Assembly: GCF_947179165.1 (NCBI RefSeq)
Contig: NC_077241.1
Location: 29,755,246 to 29,819,245, forward strand
Origin: Solanum dulcamara
Lineage: Eukaryota > Streptophyta > Magnoliopsida > Solanales > Solanaceae
Direction: 5' to 3'
Length of the DNA: 64,000 nt
Positions 10,667-21,192 of this stretch are shown here, piece after piece (within the stretch, counting starts at the first letter, position 1; each line of letters opens with the position of its first letter). The position numbers were made by a program, and so were the translations under genes. The notes under the pieces were generated by a model. That model was not told the origin of the DNA. It made no database searches and worked only from the letters and a program-made list of their open reading frames with translations.

Positions 10667-13129
10667 TGTTACACCCCACACTTTTGAACTCAGAATGTCT
10701 CTTAAGTTCCTTAGACATTATCATGTGAGCCATATACTCTACGACACTAGCAAACGACTCTAAGGAGGGGAGAATGTGATACCCCATAGTAGAGAAGGTT
10801 GGAAATAGAGTCATAAGAATCTGGAAGGAATTAGAGGCCAGGTGATGAGTCGTAGGAATCGATTTTCCCACGTAAGCTACTAATTTGCAAGTCCTACATA
10901 ACAAAGTTACTTGAGTACATACCAATATTACGTAGCATGGATTACATAGGCTGTTAAAATAAGACAAGATTATGAACCCACGAGGAGGAGAAGAAGATGA
11001 CACGTGGCAGCAAATGAAGGCGTGACACGTGATAGCACCTCAAGAAAGAAGGTGACCCACCTTCTTGGGGTCAAGTAGGTGACCCACCTGCTTGAGGGAG
11101 GTGGGCCCCACTGCCATGTGGCAGCCCCACCTTGCTTGCATGGATACGGTGGCCCAGTAAGGGCTGGACATGTGTCCCCCTTAGGGTATGACATGTGTCA
11201 CCTCTTGGGACCACATATATGTATGTATATGCAACATATACTTCAGTTCCTACACTTAAATCTACAGCAAAACAAAGAAAACAAACCCTAAGTCTAGAGA
11301 GAAACTAGCGATGGCTTGGAGGAAAAAATAGGTAAGTCCCAATTTCGTTCCATGATTTAATTATTTAGGATATCCTACGATTATATAGCGATGTTTAAAA
11401 ATGTAAAAATCCATTTTGGGGCTGGAAGGATGAGCTACAAATAGTCCGCTACTTTCAGCACGTTAAAAAGATTTCTGAGGCGCAATTTTGGCCAATTTTG
11501 GGTAAGATAAGGCTTTTCCTTTAAATTTGGACTTTAAGGTGTCGTTATGAAGTGTGTTATCCATCATGTATACTGCTAGAAGTGTAACAAAGTCATGGAA
11601 ATGCTCGACGTTCGAAATAAACTAAATTGAGATCGTTATAGTTAAATTATAGTTGAAATGAGGCATTGTGCATGTGGGGGATGCTTTTGGTCATGGGGTT
11701 GTGTGTTTTAGGCCCTAAAACTATTATAAAGGAGGTGGGTCAGCTGCTGTTTTCATCCACATGACCTCACACTTCATATGGTTAAAGGTTTTGCAAAACG
11801 AAAACTAGAAACGTTATTTTGGTATTGTAGTTTCGAGCGAGTCATTTGGAGTTTATGTTGTATATTGTTGATGTGAGTTGCTTAAACATATGATTCATGA
11901 TTCATAATTCGTATTCACTTCTGAATGTTAAGACTCTTATAATAATTAAACCCATATTCCTCGAGTCTTCTCTATGACTGTATAGTGATTGATTAGACAA
12001 AGCCCTTCTTTTTCCTAAAGACTCTAAGATAATTAATGATCATACTTCTATAAGATATTTCACACTAGTATATGTCTAAGATTTCCAAAACTCCTTTTTA
12101 CTTAGTCCTTAGTGACAGTTAGAGGGTATACGCCAGATACTTCCTACCTTGATCTCCAAGTGATGGTTCTCTTGAGGACTTCATTGAGTCTCAGATAACG
12201 ATTTAAACTATTTTTTGTTTCTCACTACTCTACTCATGTATACTATAACATTTCTTCTCCGAGTCCTGGGCCAGTTATCGAATTCGTGCACAATTCCACT
12301 GCATTGTCCATCGCGCCCTCACTAGAGGGCCGGGTACGTATATATATGTGTGATGATGTGTTGTAATAAAGAGGTAATGGTTCTATAGATATGATTCACC
12401 GAATCCCTGATGGGGATGGCTATATTGAAAATTTGATCATGCATGTTTTTATAAATCACAGAGTACAAGTACAAATTCCTTATATGACATTTTATCCCCT
12501 GCTTCTCTATTTTAGATATGACTCCAATCGTATTGTGTTATGTTTTACATACTCAATACATATGTCGTACTGACCCCCTTTTCTCGGGGGGGGGGGGGGT
12601 TGCATTTCATGCCCGCAGGTACAAGTACAGGTTTTAGGCGTCCATCAGCTTAGGATTCCGCTCAGCTCAGCTGGAAGAGGCTCCATTATATCGGAGCCTA
12701 GTTTTTGGCACTGGCCATTGATGTATAGTATTGTTTTGTTATTCAGGGGTACGGCGGGGGCCTTTTCCTACCATATGTTGTCATTAATATTATGAGAGGT
12801 CTGCAGACATGTATATATGGGTTGTATGTGTCAGTTTGGTTCAGCTGGATCTACATGATGTATGATATATGTTCTTATGTTATGGTCGCCTTGTCGGCTT
12901 TCGTGTCCTTTCATGCTATGATGCAAATGAAAGAGGCTACAGATATACAAAAATATTATCGCCCAATAGGGTTTTGATACATGGCGTTGTGTTGATTGTA
13001 GTCCGATTTGACTATAATTGATTTATATGCATTGCATGTTTATAATTCAACGTAACCATAACTAATAGATATATATACGAGGGGTCCAGGTCGGACCCCA
13101 GTCACGGCCTACGGGGTTGGGTCGTGATA
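10667..13129 (+). mobile_element. 3' LTR of element D (LTR E)
   Basis: It begins TGTTACACCCCACAC at 10667, right after the polypurine tract, and ends GGTCGTGATA at 13129, the family end with one changed base. At 2,463 bp it is shorter than its relatives and lacks most of the ~190-bp array. The promoter carries a perfect palindrome with AAGAAGGTG/CACCTTCTT arms near 11046-11067 and a TATA-like run near 11215. A splice-donor-like GGTAAGT lies at 11331. The terminal hairpin at 13081-13099 is perfect. No primer-binding site follows, as expected for a 3' LTR. Confidence 0.85.
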
Positions 13130-13782
13130 CAACACTTGTATTCCAACAATGACTGTCCAAGGTTCTCTCAGAGTAGTAGCTTTATGCCAACCTATATCCT
13201 TTTTTTTCTTGGGGTGAATGGAAGTTGCGCTATTTATTCCTTATGTTTGTCATCTTTGTCTCTAAAGGGTTCCATTATTTTCGGGGCGACATTGTGTACA
13301 TGCATCATTCCTTTATACCTTATGGCCCTTACCCTTACTGTGTACCCAACATAGGTTTTTAACTCAGTCAGCTTACCAAGTGCCCCTTACTAGCGATCTT
13401 ACTTTATCCCCTTATTGTTGTATCACACCTTTAAAGTCATACTTATATATCCCCCTTGTAGTTCACACTCATATTTAGTTCATGACAAATCCCTGGGGTG
13501 CTTCTGTTAGAATTTCTTCCTCTAATTAGTTGGTGGAGGACTAATAAGTTTTTATCATAGAGAACTTTCCAACCACCAATTAGAAAAAAACTAGAATCCC
13601 TTAAACATTACAGTACTTCTTAATACTTGACCTACATGGTCCCCCTCTAAGTTTATCCTTGAGTCATGAACAACTTATCTAATTTACAACTAGGAGTTGG
13701 GGCTTGGTACTTTTAAAGAAAAGTGAAACTCAATTGCTGGACATCTTACCCTTCAACCTTAGTTTTTTTTAAAGCACAAATA
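13130..13782 (-). mobile_element. Inverted chromovirus internal fragment (F)
   Basis: The reverse complement follows about 30060-30735 of the first X internal region, including the stretch around 30560-30640, with many substitutions. It is therefore a minus-strand piece of a related internal region. On the left it ends where LTR E ends. On the right it joins at about 13782/13783 to plus-strand sequence of another internal region. It has no open frame of note. Inversion or insertion of a truncated minus-strand copy are both possible. Confidence 0.65.
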
Positions 13783-13913
13783 CGACTGGGTTAGTTGAAT
13801 CGATGAATAAAAGGTCTATGGATGACAACCATTATGGAAAATTCCTAAGGTCCTCGTGTGACCTAATGAACTTAGTTAACATTCGAGGATGAATGTTCTA
13901 AAGGGGGGAAGGA
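13783..13913 (+). mobile_element. Internal 3' tail with polypurine tract, upstream of element G
   Basis: These 131 bases are nearly identical to 19974-20103, the end of G's own internal region. They finish with the polypurine tract AAAGGGGGGAAGGA at 13900-13913, the plus-strand primer site. LTR 13914-17568 is therefore preceded by a 3'-end signal and followed by a 5'-end signal, a sign that it is shared by two element copies. Confidence 0.85.
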
Positions 13914-14252
13914 TGTTATGCCCCATACTTTCGCACCTTGCACCACGTATCAAATAACTCTAAGGAAAGGAGAATGAGATACCCCATAATAAGGAAGATT
14001 GGAAATAGGATTATAAAAATCCGGAAGAAGTTGGAGGCCAAGTAATGGGTTGTAGGACTCAATCTACTTGTGTAAGCTACCAACTTGGATGTCCTACGTA
14101 ATTAAGCTATTTGAAAACACGTCGAGATTAAGTAGCAAGAAATACATAGGCTCTTAAAGTAAGACGAGATTACGAACCCATGGAAAGGAAGCAAGCAGGT
14201 GACAAATAGGTGACACAACTACTTAGACCAAGTAGGTGACACACCTACTTGG

Positions 14253-14573
14253 ACCAAGTAGGTGACTCAGCTACTTGGGATGGACCCCATGTTGCCACGT
14301 GGTAGCCATGGATTGGAAGCATGGATGAGGTGGCGCCCTAGGGGGTTGCCACATGTCACCCCTAGGGGATGCCTAATGTCACACCCTAAGGAAGGCTATA
14401 TATACTTAGTCTTACCATGTAGGTGACTCACCTACTTGGGATGGACCCCACGTTACCACGTGGCAGCTATGGATTGGAAGCATGGATGAGGTGGCGCCCT
14501 AGGGGGCTGCCACTGTCACCCCTAGGGGATGCCTCATGTCACACCCTAAGGAAGGCTATATATACTTAGTTTT
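14253..14573 (+). repeat. 160-bp tandem duplication of the G 5' LTR core promoter
   Basis: Copy one (14253-14413) and copy two (14414-14573) each contain a GTAGGTGACTCA palindrome arm, a CCACGTGG-type G-box region, a CACCCTAAGG block and a TATATATA box (14397-14404 and 14557-14564). They differ by few bases. The 3' LTR of the same element has a single copy (about 44050-44215), so the duplication arose in this LTR after insertion or during the last reverse transcription. Confidence 0.88.
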
Positions 14574-15734
14574 ATGACTAAGCCTTCATTTTCCATCCTT
14601 TTTACACTTAGAAAAAAGATGAGAAAAATTGAGGAGGACAGAAAGGAGCTATGACAACCATGGTTTTGAGGTAAGCCTCCGAATTTTTCTTTTTGAATTA
14701 ATTACCTAAGATGTTCCTACATCATGTGGAGGTGTATATATGTACCTTATGATGACTAATGAGTCATTTCTTCAACTGTACACTTTGAAGAATTGGTGAG
14801 AAACTTAAGAGAAAGAGGAGAGGAGAGCTAAGGCCTAGGGGCTGCCAAGGTAAGCCTCCGAGCTTCGCTCCATAAATTAACTATCTAAGGTATCATACAA
14901 TTAATTGAGGGTGTTAATAATGTAAATTTTCTATTTGTTTCTAGCGGAATCAAATGGGTAACAAAGTGTTCACTAAGTTTCTGCGCGATTAAGGAACTTT
15001 CGAGGCGAGTTTTGGCGAGTTCTAGCAAGGTAAGGTTCCTCGTTTCAAATTGAAGTTAATGATGTTTTTATGGTGTATATTACATGTTTTAAATGAGGTT
15101 GTAATTAGAAAAAATGCATAAGTATGCCGGACGTTGTAAGCAAACAAAATTGAAGTCGTTCTAGTCGAGTTAAAGTTGTTAAGGTTGAATAGTGTTGTTG
15201 TGATTGTGGTATTGTATTTGGAGATAGTTTTATGTCGTTCTGTAGGGATGGAATGTGGGTCAAAATAGGTGTGGCTACTTCTGGTTGCAGCCACCTAACC
15301 CTCCGTTCTACGCAGTTAAAGAATTTAAGAATTAACGATTGAAAACCTTATTTTTATATCATGGTTTTGGACGAATTGTTTGGGACTTGTTTTGTGTAGT
15401 GTTGAAGTGGTATAATTGTGTATTGGCTATTGTTTGTGGTTGTTGGTTGGTTGTACTAATTGAAGTTTTAATTGAGAGTTTGGATAGGGAGAGTTATAGA
15501 GGAGATGTTGCCCGAATTCCATTAACTTCTAACTAACTAATTGACTAGTCGAGAGTAGTCGAAAAAGGCAAATAAGAAATTGGTTCCTATGGGTAATTGG
15601 TGGTAGAATTACAAACTGGAAAGTCGAAGGTCACTAACCATAGTATTATTTTCGTGCTAAATAGGTTAAAGGAGTAACGAACCAAGCTTGGATGCGAGTA
15701 ATCCATAATAGGTATGTAAAGCTTATCTCTTCCT

Positions 15735-16320
15735 TTCTTTTGGCATGTCTTCAAGTTAAGTAATGAATGATATGAGATTGAGGGTTAATCTACTCATAAA
15801 TGTCAAGCGTAAATCACAGTCCTTATTTACTCCGTGATAAAAGCACTCTTACAGTAATTGAACTAGGGCTTCTCAAGCCTTCCATACGTTAGGAAGTGTT
15901 GAGTATGTAAAGCTATCCTTCCTTTCTCTTGGTATGTCTTAGTCTTAAGTATGATGTGCATATGAAATGTGGGGAAAAATCTACTCATGAAGCTCCGAAT
16001 ATGATTCACGGCTCCTACCTACTTCTTAAAGTGAGAGTTCCTATGCTAATTGAGTTAGTGTCTTTCACTGTCTCCTAGATGATGAAAAACAGAGGGTATG
16101 TAAGGCTTAACTCTTCGTTTATCTTGGCATATCTTAGCCATAAGTGGATGGTATATGCAATGCAGGTATAATTCCATTCATATAACCCCGACTACGGTTC
16201 TTAAATCTTATTCACTTCTTGATATTAGAACTTCTGCGATAGTTGAGTTATTGTCTTGTAAGCCTTTTACGTGATGAAAAGTAGTACACGTGAAGCCTAT
16301 CCTTTCCCTCTCTTGAAATA
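15735..16320 (+). repeat. ~190-bp tandem repeat in G 5' LTR
   Basis: The marker box TTGGCAT or its variants sits at 15740, 15929, 16124 and 16313, spacings of 189, 195 and 189 bases. Units share a GTATGTAAAGC box upstream and an ACTCATGAAGCTCC-like box downstream. This is the same array type as at 1390-2180 in LTR A, so it predates the split of these LTR lineages. Confidence 0.72.
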
Positions 16321-16644
16321 GTTTAATGTAAGTAGAACGATATATGATAGAGGTTAGAGGTAATTCCATTTGTATGTTTCGGGCATAACTCATGACTTGT
16401 ACTTACCTTTGAATTGTAAGGGTCTTAAAGTAGTTGAACTAAGACCCTCGAGCCTTCTATATACTGAATAATGATTGGATGTGTAAGCTCCTAGACCTAG
16501 AGGCTCTTGGACATACTTTATGATAATATGTTGAGGGATGTTTGATATGTTACCAAGTTTTACATGCACGTATATGCATTATAAGATATATGGATCGGGC
16601 CGCATGTTCCTCGGCATATTTTACTATGTAGGGATTGGGCCGTA

Positions 16645-16860
16645 AGTTCCACGACATGTTATGTTATATATGGGTCGAGCCGTTGTACCTCAGCATTATT
16701 ATATGATATACAGATTGGGCCGTCATACCTCAGCATTATTATACGATATACGGATCGGGCCATTGTACCTCGGCATTATTATATGAGAAATGGATCGGGC
16801 CATCGTTCCTTGGTATTATTATACGATATGTGGATCGAGCTGTCATTCATCAGCATGTAC
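16645..16860 (+). repeat. 40-bp tandem repeat in G 5' LTR
   Basis: Units have the form GGATCGGGCC-ATCGTACCTC-GGCATTATTA-TACGATATAC. The TACCTC-type box starts near 16681, 16721, 16761, 16801 and 16841, an exact 40-base period, with weaker units upstream. The matching place in the 3' LTR (54340-54560) has fewer regular units. Confidence 0.85.
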
Positions 16861-17572
16861 TTTCTATATACAAGGATTGGGCTGTACTTTCCACAGTGCT
16901 AATGGTACATATATGCTCATAATGACAAAATGATGTAGTTGTTACACCAAGTCCCCGAACGGGCCGAATATAGTACGTGATGATAGTATGTATGCCTTTA
17001 TTTTATAAAATGCAGATACAGTAGATGGCTAAATGTTATACTTGCCTCCTGCATCCCTATTATACTGACCCCCTTTCTTCGAGAGGGCTGTGTTTCAAGC
17101 CCACAGGTAAAAGTGTTCATTTCGGAGATCCGCCGGCTTAGGATTTTCGCTCAGCTATGTTGGAGGTGCTCCACTTTTCCGGAGCCTAGCTTTTGGGTAC
17201 TGTTCCTGCGATGTATATGTTTGTTCATTCAGGGGTACGGCAGGGACCTGTCCTGCCATAGGTTGCTGTTACTATTCTTAGAGGTCTATAGTCACGTGTA
17301 TGTAGGTTAAGTGTAAGTTGTCTCAAATGTGCCTATATGACGTGTTGTAAATGTGTTTATGTTATGGCATCCTTGTCTACTCGTGTGCCCTTTCATGATA
17401 TGATATGAATGAAAGAGGCTATATGTACATAAATAAAAGGTTTTGACCCATTGGGGTTTTTTGGGTGTAGTATCACATTATGCATGTTCAATTTGGCTAT
17501 ATTTTATAGTTACATATATGGGGTCTAGGTCAGATCCCAGTCGCGGCCTACGGAGTTGGGTTGTGACAGAAG

Positions 17573-17584
17573 TGGTATCAGAGC
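17573..17584 (+). promoter_or_regulatory. Primer-binding site of element G (initiator tRNA-Met)
   Basis: TGGTATCAGAGC lies four bases after the LTR end TGTGACA. It is a perfect match to the complement of the initiator tRNA-Met 3' end, the minus-strand primer of many plant LTR elements. Confidence 0.95.
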
Positions 17585-19089
17585 AGTTCATCCTTGGAGT
17601 GTCTATAGACCGTGTCTAGTAAAGTCTTGTTTATATGTGTGTTGTCCACCACATCTATAAACAGGAGGCTACAGGACATTTAGGATGTTACCTTTCTTTC
17701 AAATCTAAGATTGTGCGATAGAGCCAAGTCATAAGGAATGAAATTCCTTATACTAACCTGTGCTTTCTGTAGAAGGACAACATCGATAGAATAAGTAACT
17801 AACGGTATTGGAAGTTACAAAGCATGCAGGTAAGCAAAGGCACAAAATATATATGGCAGGTAAGGTATTGAAGTACGGTTGACATGTTAAGTTAAAATAA
17901 AAAGGAAAAATAGATAGAAAAGTACAATAGGTGCAGTTCGAGTTGACATATGAGGTAAGTCCATTTTCATACTGTTAATATTGGGCGCCCTGTGTGGCTG
18001 TGATATGATATGATCAGAATATATATACATGCGTGCCCTATGAGGCATTGTTGGTATTTACTGCGTACATGTGTTGAGATAGAGTGAAATACAAAGGAAA
18101 CTCTGCCCAAATTTTCCTAGGAATAAAGAGAGAATGAGATACAAGGTTAGAGTATGTCTTGAAAGGTCATGCCCAGAATAAGAATAAGAAGTGACTAAAC
18201 TACGAGTATGGTTGACCTTGAGAAATAAGTTAATGACTGAAGTGATGGTAATCGTAATAAGGAGGTCAATATTGGTATGGAAAAAGAATCTAGAAAAGAC
18301 CGATGAGACTAAGGGATAATTTAGACAAAGGTTAAATACGTTAACCTCACCGAGCCTAATTAACCCATAGTAGAAATTTTGAAAAAGGTTAAGAGGTGTT
18401 ATATAACTAAATGTGAATAGGATATCACGTGAATATAATAAAGATTGTTATGAAAATAATTAAAGCCTAGTAAGAAAGTAACTAAAGGTTATGATGAGGT
18501 TTGTGGATAACAGGAAAGCAAATAGAAAATGAATGAGAAAGACTTACAATGAGTTATAGGGAAGGTTCAGAATAAAAAGTCAAGTGGTAAAGAAAATGAA
18601 ATGTGTAAAGATGAATAAGCTAAGAAAAAGAAAGAGGATGATTAGAATGGAATGCACTTGGTAAAAATTATACTAGAATAGTTATGCAACCTTCAAATGT
18701 TGGTATGTTAAGGGTGAGATCATGTGGTTACTTGATAAAAACAATAAGAATTCAATAACAACAGGGTGATTGCAATATTTTTGATACATCAAAGGGAAGT
18801 ATAAGATGGCTTGAGGCAAAACTATTGAGACATGACTAGTATTGAGGGCACAAGCCATAGTGAGCCCTGACAATAACCAAAGGAGGTAAGAGATAATATA
18901 GAGACTGCATAAAGACTAGTGGGGCAATGCTAAGGCATTTGCTAGGCTGATCTAAGTACCTACTCAGGTTCGTGTAAAGATTTCAATATGATGTGGGGCA
19001 AGATAACTAGAAAGAAGAGCTGAGTAAAGGCACAATAGAATATGCCTGGAGTGTTGTAAGTTGGGGTAAGAGAAATTATATGATAATAT

Positions 19090-19955
19090 AACCAAAATTG
19101 GGCATCAGAAGCCGGGTATCCTATTATAGGAAATGGAAATCTTGACTTGGAAATGAAAAGCAGTTAATATGGATTATAGTACAGACTGACCTCGCATTCT
19201 ATGGAAGCATGAGTTCAGATGGGTTATGGTAGACAGGCTGACAGAATAAACCTATTTTTTTCTAGTTAGGAAGACATATTCAATTGAGGGTTATGCGAGA
19301 TGATATATTAAGGAAACAGTAAGATTTCATAAAGTTCCTACATCTATTATCTCAGATAGGGAAATTCAATTTGTGGCTAACTTCTGAAGATTATTCCAGA
19401 AAGGATTGAGAACATAGGTGAATCTTGGTACAACATTTCACCCCAGACTAATGGACAGGCCCAGATATGCCTCAGCAAATTTTTGAGTCGACATAATTCA
19501 TATATAGATAATTGACGTCGACATTTAAGGTTTGAAGTTGAGGATTGAGCATGCTTGAAAGAGTCACTGATGAAAGGTGTAACAAAATTTGACAAGAAAG
19601 GGAAACATTTCCTGAGATGTGTGAGTCCTTATCAGATCATTTATAGGATAGGCAGAGCTGCCTATGAGTTAGACCTACCATCAAATTTTGAAGCGGTACA
19701 CCCAGTCCCTCATATGTTAAGGTTTCGCAAAGGTATAAGTGACCCTTCCAAAATAGTTCCTATGGAGGAGATCCACATAACAAGGAGTTATCCTATGAGG
19801 AGCAACCTATCGCCATCATGAATTAGCAAATTAGAAGGTTGCAAACTATGGATGTGGCCTCTATAAAAGTCTTGTGACGAAATAAGAATAAAAAAGAGTT
19901 GACCTAGGAGGCCAAAGAAGAGATGTTAAAGAAATACCCATACATACTACTTATG
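19090..19955 (+). pseudogene. Integrase with chromodomain-like tail, element G (dead)
   Basis: In order it shows: a GHQKPG-like end of the zinc-finger region; a VDRLT motif holding the first catalytic-core Asp; an ISDR motif holding the second Asp; an FHPQTNGQ stretch; the GPY/F-like C-terminal region (19555-19821 is open for 88 codons); and a chromodomain-like tail with an IKVL...KNK pattern ending KKYPYIL. At least five stops interrupt the core (for example TAA after VDRLTE), so it is inactive. The tail supports a chromovirus assignment. Confidence 0.85.
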
Positions 19956-20089
19956 TCTACAGGAAATCTAAACTACTGGGTTAGTTGAATTGATGAATAA
20001 AAGGTCTATGGATGACAACCATTATGGAAAATTCCTAAGGTCCTCGTACGACCTAATGAACTTAGTTAACATTCGAGGATGAATATTCT

Positions 20090-20103
20090 AAAGGGAGGAA
20101 GGA
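20090..20103 (+). promoter_or_regulatory. Polypurine tract of element G
   Basis: AAAGGGAGGAAGGA lies directly before the 3' LTR start TGTTATGCCCC at 20104. It is the plus-strand primer site and marks the end of the internal region. Confidence 0.9.
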
Positions 20104-20388
20104 TGTTATGCCCCGTACTTTCGCACCTTGGGACACTATCTTAAGTCTCTTGAAAAGTGTCGTGTGATCTAGATTATCTACCACGTATCAAATAACTCTA
20201 AGGAAAGGAGAATGAGATATCTCATAATAAGGAAGATTAGAAATAGGGTTATAAGAATCCGAAAGAAGTTGGAGGCCAAGTAATAGGTCGTAGGAATCGA
20301 TCTACTTATGTAAGCTACCAACTTGGATGTCCTACGTAATTAAACTACTTGAGTACACGTCGAGATTAAATAGCAAGGAATACATAGG
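20104..20388 (+). mobile_element. Element G, 3' LTR, part 1 of 3
   Basis: This is the first 285 bases of G's 3' LTR, parallel to 13914 onward with an insertion of about 70 bases relative to it near 20130-20190. It is interrupted at 20388/20389 by composite X. The LTR resumes at 43977 after a 5-bp duplication ATAGG (20384-20388 and 43972-43976). Confidence 0.88.
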
Positions 20389-20577
20389 TGTTACACCCCA
20401 ACCTTTTAAAACTCAAAATATCTCATAAGTTCCTTGAACATTATCATGTGAGCTAGCTACGCTACGACACTATCAAACAACTTCAAGAAAAGGAGAATGT
20501 GATGCCCCATAGTAGGGAAGGTTGGAAATAGGGTTATGAGAAGTCGAAAGAAGTTGGAGGCCAAGTAAGGAGTCATG
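20389..20577 (+). mobile_element. X, first LTR, part 1 of 2
   Basis: It begins TGTTACACCCC and follows the first 189 bases of the X LTRs. It is cut by solo LTR Y at 20578 and continues at 26411. The flanking pair TCATG (20573-20577) and TCGTG (26406-26410) is Y's target duplication with one later substitution; the uninterrupted copies at 33615 and 40916 confirm the join. Confidence 0.88.
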
Positions 20578-21192
20578 TGTTACACCCCACCCTTTTTAAA
20601 CTCGGAATGTCTCATAAGTTCCTTGGACATAATCATGGGAGCCAGATATCTACTACTCTATCAAATGACTCCAAGGAGGGGAGGATGTGATACCCAGTGG
20701 TAGAGAAGGTTAGGAATGGAATTATAAAAATTCGGAAGGAATTGGAGGCCAAGTAATGAGTCGTAGGACTTGATTTACCTACGTAAGCTACTAACTTGGA
20801 AGTCTTACATACTTAAGCTATTGGAGTACGTACCAAGCTTGTGTAGTATGGGTTACATAGGCTCTTAAAATAAGATGAGGTTACGAACCTATGAGAGGGA
20901 GCAAAAACTAGTTTTCGAACTTACGAAAGTCAAGAAAGCAGGTGACAAGAAAGCACCTCAAGCAAGCAGGTGACAAGTAAGTAGGTGACTTACCTGCCTG
21001 CTAGGGGGGGTGGACCCCGCTGTCACGTGGCGGCATGTGATAGGCCGCATGAACCTAGGTGGCGTTCCAGGGGGCTGCCATGTGGCACCTTATTAAAAGG
21101 TGGATATATGTGTGTTGATGACTATTAAGTCATTTTACAGCTAAAATAAGTCCAAAAAATAGAGAGAAAATATGAGAGAGATGGCAGCCATG

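Larger units (their letters stand above)
13914..17568 (+). mobile_element. Element G, 5' LTR
   Basis: This 3,655-bp LTR begins TGTTATGCCCC and ends GGTTGTGACA. The PBS follows at 17573. It is longer than the reconstructed 3' LTR of the same element (about 3,480 bp over three pieces), and the difference is largely explained by a 160-bp promoter duplication. It contains the promoter block (about 14190-14580), ~190-bp repeats (15735-16320), a 40-bp tandem array (16645-16860) and the terminal hairpin (17520-17538). Confidence 0.9.
17569..20103 (+). mobile_element. Element G internal region (truncated, dead)
   Basis: At about 2.5 kb it is roughly half the length expected for a chromovirus gag-pol. 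The first ~450 bases after the PBS match the leaders of the other elements. The stretch 18000-19080 has many stops in all frames; a possible RNase H trace (RWLE-like) lies near 18800. Recognisable coding homology begins at the integrase (19090). I see no gag zinc knuckle and no reverse transcriptase YxDD motif. The region ends with a polypurine tract at 20090-20103. Confidence 0.8.

Noticed and set aside
10629..11003. 124-codon minus-strand frame and similar minus-strand frames at LTR starts (for example 46089-46322, 51263-51496)
   Set aside because: They recur at the same place in several LTRs as reverse complements of LTR U3 sequence, with no family match; recurrence reflects LTR copies.
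17573..17584. tRNA gene at TGGTATCAGAGC sites
   Set aside because: Only the 12 bases complementary to a tRNA 3' end are present; these are primer-binding sites.
18780..18850. RNase H domain of the polyprotein in element G
   Set aside because: Only an RWLE-like trace is visible among stops, too little to annotate as a feature; mentioned as a possibility within the internal region.
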